Below are positions 9,700-16,696 of a stretch of DNA of 64,000 bases, piece by piece. Made by a program: the position numbers and the translations under genes. The DNA comes from Kluyvera sp040932435 (GTDB taxonomy: Bacteria; Pseudomonadota; Gammaproteobacteria; Enterobacterales; Enterobacteriaceae). The stretch is taken from NCBI RefSeq assembly GCF_040932435.1, contig NZ_JBFQGA010000009.1, positions 124,001 to 188,000 on the forward strand, written 5' to 3'. Numbering within the stretch: position 1 is the stretch's first letter; each line of letters starts with the position of its first letter. The notes beneath the pieces are model-generated. The model was not told the origin of the DNA. It saw only the letters and a program-made list of their open reading frames with translations, and ran no database searches.

Positions 9700-9969
9700 C
9701 ACTTATCCTATTACGCAATCCGGTGCACTGGAGATCACCTGACAACCGCACTCACAGTGGCAACCATCCACAACCACGGCTTTACCGTCAGAGGTCCATT
9801 CAGGCGATCCTTCAATAATGGTATTAATGCCATGCCCATCTTTTGGGCAGCTGACTTTATCGCCAACGAGAGCAACCTTTTTGCCATTTACTACCATTGT
9901 TGATGAGGCAGAAATAACCTGTCCGCCGTGCGTGGTTTTATCACCGATCAGTACAAACCCTTTAGACAC
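9231..9969. repeat. Direct repeat copy of PAAR plus 5' part of the tssM-linked gene
   Basis: About 740 bases here recur near-identically at about 12907-13646, in the same orientation. The shared block covers the whole PAAR gene and the first ~155 codons of the unknown gene downstream of it. The few differences are scattered single bases, for example Met/Leu and Ile/Leu changes near codons 25, 28 and 53. Homology stops abruptly at about 9231/12907, inside the unknown gene. This is a recent duplication, or a substrate for recombination, that brackets the immunity/lipase array. Confidence 0.88.
9703..9969 (-). CDS. PAAR-domain spike tip protein (copy 1)
   Basis: This 88-residue PAAR protein caps the VgrG trimer and sharpens the T6SS spike. 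It has the family pattern GDKTTHGGQVISASSTM, VNGKKVALVGDKVSCPKDGH and a C-terminal CHCECGC cluster; His and Cys of these motifs are the expected zinc ligands. The start is GTG, preceded by GGGAGGGA. It differs from the second PAAR (13380-13646) by one residue near position 11 (Lys here, Asn there). It is followed after three bases by the unknown gene linked to tssM. No toxin domain is fused to it, so it probably carries a separate effector. Confidence 0.92.
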   Translation of the reverse strand: MSKGFVLIGDKTTHGGQVISASSTMVVNGKKVALVGDKVSCPKDGHGINTIIEGSPEWTSDGKAVVVDGCHCECGCQVISSAPDCVIG

Positions 9970-10001
9970 ATGTCCCTCCCATAACAGCCATTAATAATGT
10001 T

Positions 10002-10756
10002 TTAACGAGATTTTTGTTTTACAAATTCATACTTCGTTTTTTCTGAATTTGGGAAGTAACGATCTATTATTTCATCTCCATTAGGATAAGTGAGCGTATA
10101 TCCATCACCTTTCTTCTTTGGAGGAACGGCATTAACAACCATGTTAGAGTGGAATATGGGTTTAAATACAATACTATTTACGTCATGGACACGGTAAGTC
10201 AACATTGGCTGGCCTTGTACACTAAGAACTAATATCTCCTCATCTGTGTTTTTCTTTCTAATTAAAGGGTAGTAATTTTTTTTATTTCTATAGCACCATA
10301 GACATCATCAAAATGCCCATCTCCCCTAGGGGGGGCATTTCTATCAAAAACAAAAACAATATCACTGGGTATACTTCTCTTAACCCCCGCCCCGAATCTC
10401 TTCATATTATGATATTGAAAATCAAATTTTATATTGCTGAGTTTCCACTCACACTGCCCCCCCCCATCCAGCGCAACGCTGTTACTAACAGTATCACTAC
10501 CCGGTTCGGCCTTAAAAGGAACAGTCAATAGATGATATCCCGCCCGGGAAGTTATCGCTCCCGTTGAGGTAAATATTTTATCCCTGCATTTTTCCGAGCG
10601 ATAAATCACATCCATTGGTAGAATATCGACATCAACAGGTTTAACAACGGCAACTTTTACGGTTTTACCATTTGGTGGAGGTGTGAAATTTTCGCTTAGC
10701 GCACAACCGCTAAGTGATAATAACGGCAGCAGGTATAATACAGTAGCTATTTTCAT
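10002..10756 (-). pseudogene. Frameshifted immunity lipoprotein (second copy)
   Basis: The N-terminal 164 residues read in one frame (10262-10756) and the C-terminal 67 residues or more in another (from 10205 down). Together they match the intact paralogue at 11003-11749 over its full length. The first ~80 residues, including the lipobox LSGC (Cys at about 18), are nearly identical. The break lies in a run of eight A (coding strand, about 10276-10283): restoring a ninth A gives EIKKNYYPLIRKKNTDEEI, which aligns with VIKQDYYPLVRND in the intact copy. It could be a true null, a sequencing error in a homopolymer, or a gene rescued by slippage. The family is unrecognised; its link to the lipase suggests a periplasmic immunity protein. 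Confidence 0.8.
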
Positions 10757-10952
10757 TCAGCATATTCCTTTTTTGTCTTACGGAAACGCTCCAGGGCGGG
10801 CTTCCCTTCAGGCATTTGTTCCGTCACTCTCAGGGTTTCCACTACCAGACGCTGCAACGCGGCAAACAGTCGATTTCTTTCCTTTTCATTATCCGGGACA
10901 CCGGCATCTGACAACTGTTTTTCGAATGCGATCCTGCTCTTTTCCCTTTTAA
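10533..10952. repeat. Direct repeat of lipase 3' end and immunity 5' end
   Basis: About 420 bases here match about 11525-11944 at a constant offset of 992 bases. The repeat covers the last ~60 codons of the lipase and the first ~75 codons of the immunity lipoprotein, and is nearly perfect until about 10931. Beyond it on the immunity side, similarity drops to protein level only. This mosaic shows that the two immunity alleles have different 3' parts but a homogenised 5' part. Confidence 0.85.
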
Positions 10953-10967
10953 GATTGATATAATGCT
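10753..10967 (-). pseudogene. 3' scar of a second class 3 lipase effector gene
   Basis: Directly upstream of the frameshifted immunity gene, about 65 codons encode the C-terminus of the lipase found intact at 11746-12933, ending in the same ALERFRKTKKEYAE followed by the same ATGA stop/start overlap with the immunity gene. Upstream of this the frame runs into a TAG and homology ends. The residues HYINLKREKSR here, against LPYINDQLVEL...LKRKESR in the long copy, suggest an internal deletion that joins YIN to LKR. No catalytic part remains, so this is an orphan-immunity scar left by loss of the effector body. Confidence 0.75.
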
Positions 10968-11002
10968 ATAGAGACACTGGCAACTCTTCAAAGTTACCGA
11001 GT

Positions 11003-11749
11003 TTATTTTATCGAGTTTAATTTTTCAAAATTAATAGGATCGGGCCCTTTTGCATTAGTTGTTTGAGTGCCATCAGGATATGTGGTTATAGAATCTTCAC
11101 CAAATTTCTCTGGCCCTAATACATTAATGACCTTATCAGAGTGAACATTAGGTTCAAAAAGAAGACTCTCTGAATTGCTAACTCTATAAGTCAACATATC
11201 TTTATTTATTAACCTTAGAATTTTAGCATGATCTATCATGCGATCATTTCTAACAAGGGGGTAATAATCTTGCTTAATTACAACGTCGCCAGATATATCT
11301 TCATAATGCCCATCCCCACGTGGGGGATCGTTTTTATCAAAAACAAAAACGATATCATTAGGAACATTCTTTTTAATATCAGCCCCAAATTTTTCCATAT
11401 TACTGAACTTAAACTGGAAACGGATATTGCTTAACCTCCACTCATACTGACCGCCACCATCAAGGAAAATATTGTTGCTCACTATATCGCTCCCTTTTTC
11501 CGGATTAAAAGAAACGGTAAGCAGGTGATATCCCGCCCGGGAAGTTATCGCTCCCGTTGAGGTAAATATTTTATCCCTGCATTTTTCCGAGCGATAAATT
11601 ACATCCATTGGTAGAATATCGACATCAACAGGTTTAACAACGGCAACTTTTACGGTTTTACCATTTGGTGGAGGTGTGAAATTTTCGCTTAGCGCACAAC
11701 CGCTAAGTGATAATAACGGCAGCAGGTATAATACAGTAGCTATTTTCAT
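11003..11749 (-). CDS. Putative T6SS lipase immunity lipoprotein
   Basis: The 248-residue product begins MKIATVLYLLPLLSLSGC, a lipoprotein signal with lipidated Cys at about residue 18, so it should be anchored in the envelope facing the periplasm. I do not recognise the rest of the protein. Its start overlaps the stop of the lipase gene (ATGA), the usual layout of an effector-immunity pair. Periplasmic lipoprotein immunity proteins are established for T6SS phospholipases such as EAEC Tle1 (Tli1). That it neutralises the upstream lipase is inference from coupling and topology. GC content is low compared with the core tss genes. A frameshifted paralogue follows at 10002-10756. Confidence 0.75.
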   Translation of the reverse strand: MKIATVLYLLPLLSLSGCALSENFTPPPNGKTVKVAVVKPVDVDILPMDVIYRSEKCRDKIFTSTGAITSRAGYHLLTVSFNPEKGSDIVSNNIFLDGGGQYEWRLSNIRFQFKFSNMEKFGADIKKNVPNDIVFVFDKNDPPRGDGHYEDISGDVVIKQDYYPLVRNDRMIDHAKILRLINKDMLTYRVSNSESLLFEPNVHSDKVINVLGPEKFGEDSITTYPDGTQTTNAKGPDPINFEKLNSIK

Positions 11750-12933
11750 TCAGCATATTCCTTTTTTGTCTTACGGAAACGCTCCAGGGCGGGCTTCCCT
11801 TCAGGCATTTGTTCCGTCACTCTCAGGGTTTCCACTACCAGACGCTGCAACGCGGCAAACAGTCGATTTCTTTCCTTTTCATTATCCGGGATACCGGCAT
11901 CTGACAACTGTTTTTCGAATGCGGCCCTGCTCTCTTTACGTTTCAGGGGGGCATCGGGGCAAACCAGTTCCACCAGTTGGTCATTAATATACGGCAGATA
12001 GGCGGCGGGCATAAAATGGTTGCGCGGGTCGGTAAGTATGGAGTCTAAATCTGGGTTGGTATTTTTTGGAAAACATTTCTTCAGGCTATCGGGTGTTAAA
12101 GATCGAATAAATTGTACATCCTGATTTTTCGCAGAAATACTTTTTTCCTCCGCCAGGGAGGGAATTAAATAATATTTTGTTTTTTTAGGCAGACGGTACT
12201 TTATCCTACGGCATTTAGGGGCGCTCATTGAGCCTTCGCATTGCAGGCTTTCCACTACCTGAGTGGTATAATAGAACAGCACAATATCTCCGTGATGCCA
12301 AAAGCAATCCCCCACGGTAATGCCGGTGATTTTTTGTGAGAGCAACTCCGCTACGGACCATGTAGTCCCCAGTACGCTACCAATCGGACCATAAATCTCA
12401 TAAAACCAGTTATAGAGATTTACATCCATTGGTACGCTGGTAATGGTATCCGAGTCATTAACGTGCCGGTAATGCGTGATGTCCGTAAGCTGCAGAATGG
12501 CGTCGGCGGTGAACACCCTCGGCATACCGTAGGTATAAAGAAGCGGTTTTATTGATTTTAACTCTGCGGCATAAATCAATGCCAGCGCTCCTCCTAAGCT
12601 GTGCCCACATAAGAATAGTTGTTTCTTTTCAATTATAAACGATTTTATATCATCAAAACTCGAAAGCGACATCTCCTTAGCATACTCAAAAGCATCTAAA
12701 AAACCCTTATGAATTTTACCCGTCGGGGCAAGATAGGATGGGCACACCTGTGGGCTAAAGGTAATATCCGTTACCCAGTCCCTCACCTCCTGCGTACCAC
12801 GCCAGGCCACAATGACATGTTCACCGTTGGAAACATAAAATAACTGAGTATTATGCTGAATAAAACTCCCAGCGGTGGTGACAAAGCGTGGATTGATATA
12901 GCGCTGGCTAACCCTGACAGCAAAACAAAACAA
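11746..12933 (-). CDS. Class 3 lipase, putative T6SS effector, apparently N-terminally truncated
   Basis: The open frame encodes up to 395 residues with a Lipase_3 core: IVAWRGTQEVRDWVTD (about 41-56), the nucleophile elbow LCGHSLGGALAL with Ser at about 112, an acid residue in VNDSDTITSVP (about 162), and a candidate catalytic His in WHHGD (about 213). V. cholerae TseL is a T6SS lipase of this class, and such enzymes attack membrane phospholipids in the periplasm. The frame opens only with TTG (12933), inside the copied 5' part of another gene. Homology to that other gene ends at about 12907, so the first real lipase residues are about AVRVSQRYINPRFV. The native N-terminus seems to have been lost by recombination; whether the remnant is made and active is unknown. 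The 3' end is coupled to the immunity gene. Confidence 0.75.
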   Translation of the reverse strand: MFCFAVRVSQRYINPRFVTTAGSFIQHNTQLFYVSNGEHVIVAWRGTQEVRDWVTDITFSPQVCPSYLAPTGKIHKGFLDAFEYAKEMSLSSFDDIKSFIIEKKQLFLCGHSLGGALALIYAAELKSIKPLLYTYGMPRVFTADAILQLTDITHYRHVNDSDTITSVPMDVNLYNWFYEIYGPIGSVLGTTWSVAELLSQKITGITVGDCFWHHGDIVLFYYTTQVVESLQCEGSMSAPKCRRIKYRLPKKTKYYLIPSLAEEKSISAKNQDVQFIRSLTPDSLKKCFPKNTNPDLDSILTDPRNHFMPAAYLPYINDQLVELVCPDAPLKRKESRAAFEKQLSDAGIPDNEKERNRLFAALQRLVVETLRVTEQMPEGKPALERFRKTKKEYAE

Positions 12934-13376
12934 TACGCCTCGTGACTACCTTGCTGACAAATTCGTCGGGTCAGAGATGTGCTTTGCTCCAGTGTTGGCG
13001 GGGCTGCCAAAAAAAGTTGAGGCGTCAGATTTGCAGGTAGCATTACGCCACTGTGTAATACTACGATATTGCGCCCAGCCCAGTTCACCCACTGTTGTTG
13101 TGCAAATTCTGCTTCACCGGATTCAAATTCGTATTTGTCCACCGCATTGTTATAGAGCCAGCCACGTAGACAGAGAAAGAAAAACCAGATAACTGTTGGG
13201 CATGCGGTGACAGCCCAAAGATTAAATGTTTGAAGTGGCCCGGCCAGTTGATTGGCATGCAAGACAAACAACAGTACGCACCCAACCAGCGCAAGAACCC
13301 CCAGCATCATCCACAGGATGAATGAAGGTTCTTCGGGCTTAGCCGATATCGTTGATTTCTGACGCTCCCAGCTCAT
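12783..13376 (-). pseudogene. Truncated copy of the tssM-linked membrane gene
   Basis: Codons 1-156 match the full-length gene at 8542-9699 almost exactly, with the same MSWERQKS start and the same two membrane segments. At about 12907 the sequence switches into lipase DNA; the frame continues for about 40 unrelated residues in the wrong frame of the lipase and stops at 12783. The fragment still encodes the membrane-anchoring N-terminus. It follows the second PAAR gene at the same spacing as its parent follows the first PAAR. Confidence 0.85.
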
Positions 13377-13646
13377 TACTTATCCTATTACGCAATCCGG
13401 TGCACTGGAGATCACCTGACAACCGCACTCACAGTGACAACCATCCACAACCACGGCTTTACCGTCAGAGGTCCATTCAGGCGATCCTTCAATAATGGTA
13501 TTAATGCCATGTCCATCTTTTGGGCAGCTGACTTTATCGCCAACGAGAGCAACCTTTTTGCCATTTACTACCATTGTTGATGAGGCAGAAATAACCTGTC
13601 CGCCGTGCGTAGTGTTATCACCAATCAATACAAAGCCTTTAGACAT
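12907..13646. repeat. Second copy of the PAAR / tssM-linked gene direct repeat
   Basis: This is the partner of the block at about 9231-9969, same orientation and near-identical. Its inner border at about 12907 is the recombination junction where the truncated membrane gene meets the lipase. Confidence 0.88.
13380..13646 (-). CDS. PAAR-domain spike tip protein (copy 2)
   Basis: This 88-residue PAAR protein is nearly identical to copy 1 (Asn instead of Lys in IGDNTTHGG). It has the same VALVGDKVSCPKDGH and CHCECGC zinc-binding pattern. The ATG at 13646 is preceded by GGAG at six bases; a start four codons upstream is less likely because it would place that GGAG inside the coding region. It should cap VgrG as an alternative tip. 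The next gene downstream is the truncated copy of the membrane gene, then the lipase, so this PAAR may be the carrier for the lipase. Confidence 0.92.
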   Translation of the reverse strand: MSKGFVLIGDNTTHGGQVISASSTMVVNGKKVALVGDKVSCPKDGHGINTIIEGSPEWTSDGKAVVVDGCHCECGCQVISSAPDCVIG

Positions 13647-13701
13647 ACGAAACTCCATTTTTTAATTTCCACATATGCATTTCTCTATGCAGATAAGAAC
13701 A

Positions 13702-14268
13702 TTATTTCTCTATTTTAATTTCCTTTAACTTATCACACGCATTCGAATCACCTTCGGAGCAGCTTTTTTTGAATAGTGGGGTAGCCTGGTCTTGATCTTT
13801 AGTTACGCCTTTACCATCAAAGAACATCGTGCCTAAATGATACATAGCTGAAGGTTCACCTTGTTTGACTGCAAGCTCAAGCCAACTCTTTGCTTTATCA
13901 TAATTCACTACAACTCCCTTGCCATTAAGGTATGCGTAACCTAAATACATCTGAGCTGTGGCATTATTTTTATTCGCAGCTTTCTCATACCAATAATTAG
14001 CCTTTTCGTAGCTCTGAGTGGTTTCTTTTCCAGAATAATACATATCACCTAAATCGATCTGAGCATCCGTGTTTCCGAGTTCAGCTGCAATCTGATAGAG
14101 TTCAAATGCTTTTTTCATATCCTTCGGAACACCCATACCCATACGATACATATTGGCAATTGAGTTTGCATCGTCGGCTTTAGTTGTTGATGTTGGGTCT
14201 ATAGTGACCGTTTCAGCAAAACACAGATTGGAGATAAAAAACAATACTAATCCGTAAAATGGTTTCAT
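13702..14268 (-). CDS. Secreted Sel1-repeat protein, possible immunity protein
   Basis: The 188-residue product starts with a signal peptide (MKPFYGLVLFFISNLCFA) and then carries about four Sel1-like (TPR-related) repeats with the motifs AFELYQIAAELGNTDAQIDLGDMY, ANYWYEKAANKNNATAQMYLGYAYLNGKG and AKSWLELAVKQGEPSAMYHLGTMFFDGKG. It should be periplasmic. Start 14268 (RBS AAAGGTG) gives a clean signal peptide; the frame is open 25 codons further up. Sel1-repeat proteins are found beside T6SS lipase and other effector genes, sometimes as immunity proteins. Here it lies between the DUF2931 lipoproteins and the PAAR/lipase array, so which toxin it would serve is unclear. Confidence 0.8.
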   Translation of the reverse strand: MKPFYGLVLFFISNLCFAETVTIDPTSTTKADDANSIANMYRMGMGVPKDMKKAFELYQIAAELGNTDAQIDLGDMYYSGKETTQSYEKANYWYEKAANKNNATAQMYLGYAYLNGKGVVVNYDKAKSWLELAVKQGEPSAMYHLGTMFFDGKGVTKDQDQATPLFKKSCSEGDSNACDKLKEIKIEK

Positions 14269-14346
14269 AAAAACACCTTTCACAAAAGCATGATAGACCA
14301 TTAATGGTTTGTGATGTACATCTTTAAAAATCACTGTTTTCAACGA

Positions 14347-14994
14347 TTACCAATTACCATAAGGATATATCTTACCTTTGATAAAATCAGGAGTATCACC
14401 ATAGTAAACATACCCATCAGGGTGCCCTGTCACCCCTTTACACATATCAAGTTCTTTACCTGATACAGTCGTTATTTTTGTATCATTTAATGGGATGTCC
14501 GAATGACCATATTGTCTCAACCAGACTCGTACTTTTCCCTCAGGTGCCAAACCTATCAGCATCGTCTGCCGGTATGCATCTTTCCCAGGTTCTAAAACAT
14601 CAGGGTAAGGGCTAATCATTTTATCCCATGTATTTTGGGAGAAAAATAAAGTTGATTGATATGTTTTTTTATCAATAATCGAGTCCCAGCAAAACATCAT
14701 TATCTGCGGCAATCTATCGGCTTTATTAAACTGCGTACTCCCCGCTGAGTTCCGCTCACTCCATTTTCCGACACTGATTCCACGCGGCTGATCAATAGTT
14801 CTATATGTCGATGCATAACCATCAACATCTAACAGCTTTAATAGTGTAACCTGCGCCGGTAAAGCTTTTGGGGTAGTAAAGGCAAAGTACCATTTATCCC
14901 ATGGAGTTTTGAGACTGTTAGGTTGCTCACTGGCACAGGCATTAGCAAAACCCACAAGTAATAAAACCAAAGTTATTCTGGTGATTGATTTCAT
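14347..14994 (-). CDS. DUF2931 family lipoprotein-like protein, intact copy
   Basis: The 215-residue product has an N-terminal signal (MKSITRITLVLLLVGFANAC) and the DUF2931 hallmark WYFAFTTPKALPAQVTLLKLLDVDGYASTYRTIDQP, then FCWDSIIDKKTYQSTLFF and a C-terminal TTVSGKELDMCKG. The lipobox around Cys 20 (ANAC) is weak, so it is either a lipoprotein or simply exported. ATG 14994 has the strong RBS GGGAGGAA. DUF2931 genes recur in T6SS effector blocks, and I read this as a candidate immunity protein; that role is inference. A nonsense-disrupted paralogue lies directly upstream (15091-15738). Confidence 0.8.
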   Translation of the reverse strand: MKSITRITLVLLLVGFANACASEQPNSLKTPWDKWYFAFTTPKALPAQVTLLKLLDVDGYASTYRTIDQPRGISVGKWSERNSAGSTQFNKADRLPQIMMFCWDSIIDKKTYQSTLFFSQNTWDKMISPYPDVLEPGKDAYRQTMLIGLAPEGKVRVWLRQYGHSDIPLNDTKITTVSGKELDMCKGVTGHPDGYVYYGDTPDFIKGKIYPYGNW

Positions 14995-15090
14995 GATTTT
15001 CCTCCCTGCATATTCCAGACAGCACGAACCCAACCGGGGTTCGAATTAATTACGGATACTTAGCCCCTATCGCATTTAAAATATGATGAT

Positions 15091-15738
15091 TCACCATGCC
15101 CCATAAGGATATTTTTTATTTTTAATAAAGTCTATGATATCGTCATCATATCCATAGCTAAAGTTACTTTTCGTCACACCTTTGCACATATCCAATTCAG
15201 ATCCAGAAACTGTGATAATCTGAGTGTTTTTTTGCTCTAAGTTTGGTCTTCCATTATTCTTTAACCATACTCGCACTTTCCCTTCAGGAGCTAACCCGAT
15301 AACTATACATTGGAAAAAATATGTATCTCCATGGGAGTAATTACTGGGTTCAGTACTTAGCATTTTATTTTTTGTATCTGAAGAAAAAATCAATGTGGTC
15401 TCATAGACTTTTTTATCAATAATTGAATCCCAGCAAAATTTTATAACTTGAGGTGGAGATTTCGCTTTGTTAAAAGGAGATATACCTTGGCCTGCATGTT
15501 GACTTCAGACTCCTATACTCTGCCCTTGTGGCTGATCTATTGTCTGAAAGACCTTTCCATATCTATTCACATCAATAAGTTTAACAAGTGTAACTTTGGC
15601 CGGCAGAGGTCTAGGCGTCGAAAATGTAAAGTACCACTCATCGAACGGGGCATGAATATCCCCTTTTGTATTAGTTGCTGAACTGCTGTTACAACCGACC
15701 AGAAATAACAATGATATTGCTTTAACTATTAGCCTCAT
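15091..15738 (-). pseudogene. DUF2931 lipoprotein gene with an internal stop codon
   Basis: A single frame runs from ATG 15738 (RBS GGAGAGAAGG; lipobox LVGC) to 15091, but it is broken by TGA at 15505-15507. After the stop it continues in the same frame through FCWDSIIDKK and ITVSGSELDMCKG to KKYPYGAW, matching the intact DUF2931 copy next to it (14347-14994) end to end. The stop lies where the intact copy has Trp in VGKWSER, so one TGG to TGA change explains it. The product would be about 77 residues unless there is readthrough. Confidence 0.82.
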
Positions 15739-15841
15739 ACCTTCTCTCCATTCATATTCCACACTACGCGAACCCAACCTGGATTTGGTCTGTTAATGAA
15801 ACCAAATTTTGGGGCGGGGCTGGCAACATTATCCCTGTAAT

Positions 15842-16696
15842 TTAGTTTTCTACACAACGGAATCCATAGCCTGTTGATTCAGTTTCCGGCTTATTGCTTC
15901 CTCGAGTAATATCATACAAACCAAACATTGACCCTAAGTAACCTCTTACTACTTTTTCAGTCCCATTAGCTGGCCCCTGAGGATCTTTTTCAGGCGAATG
16001 CTGATAATAATCATCAGCATACCAGTCATTAACCCAGTCATGCCCATTACCCATCATGTCATAAAGTCCCAGTGGATTTGGCGGAAAAGCGCCTACTGGA
16101 GATCTGTCGTGAGTAAAATTAAGTTTTGAATCGGGAACACTTAGATCATAAATATTATCACTATTAGCAAACTGTCTAAACTTTCCGCGACTGCGTGCAG
16201 CATATTCCCATTGGGCTTCCGTGGGCAATGATACTTTCCGTCCTAAAACACCACCGACCCAGTGGCAAAACGAAGATGCATCCGACCAATTAGCCACCGC
16301 TGGATAATCATCGCCAATGTACTTAAGCATACGTTCGTCATATTTACTTTCAACTTTTCTATTTGAAATTTTCTTATAATATTTATTGGCATCTTTGTTA
16401 GTTAAAGATAACCATAAATTAAATTCTCCCCACGTCACTCTGTTTTTTGCCATTTTGAATTTCGTCAAATCAACCCAATGCAGCGGCTTGTTATTATTAT
16501 CATTGCTGAACGGTAGTTTTTCTCCAACGAGAGGCCCAAAATCCCCCATCTGATAACGCCCACCATCTACTGTTACCATTGAATCGACAATCTGTGAAGC
16601 TAATTTCCTTTGTTCTTGTTGGCCTTTTTCTTCATTGCAACCAGTAATAATGAAACTACTAATAGCTATAAAAAAAGTAATTTTATTTATTTTCAT
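15842..16696 (-). CDS. Formylglycine-generating-enzyme-like (SUMF1) lipoprotein
   Basis: This 284-residue lipoprotein (signal ending IITGC, Cys at about 20) carries an FGE-sulfatase/SUMF1 fold: MVTVDGGRYQMGDFG, KNRVTWGEFNLWL, YPAVANWSDASSFCHWVG, LPTEAQWEYAAR and NPLGLYDMMGNGHDWVNDWY, ending in GYGFRCVEN. The cysteine-rich active-site segment of true formylglycine-generating enzymes (RSxCRxxxxP-like) is replaced by GYLGSMFGLYDITRGSNKPE, so it is probably not catalytic. Its ATG overlaps the stop of the 743-residue putative effector gene (ATGA), indicating translational coupling. A role as periplasmic immunity or stabilising partner for that effector is inference. Confidence 0.82.
   Translation of the reverse strand: MKINKITFFIAISSFIITGCNEEKGQQEQRKLASQIVDSMVTVDGGRYQMGDFGPLVGEKLPFSNDNNNKPLHWVDLTKFKMAKNRVTWGEFNLWLSLTNKDANKYYKKISNRKVESKYDERMLKYIGDDYPAVANWSDASSFCHWVGGVLGRKVSLPTEAQWEYAARSRGKFRQFANSDNIYDLSVPDSKLNFTHDRSPVGAFPPNPLGLYDMMGNGHDWVNDWYADDYYQHSPEKDPQGPANGTEKVVRGYLGSMFGLYDITRGSNKPETESTGYGFRCVEN

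Noticed and set aside
10276..10283. Programmed frameshift in the immunity gene
   Set aside because: The A8 run lacks a clear downstream stimulator and the intact paralogue does not use one; mutation or sequence error is simpler. Kept only as a slippage possibility.
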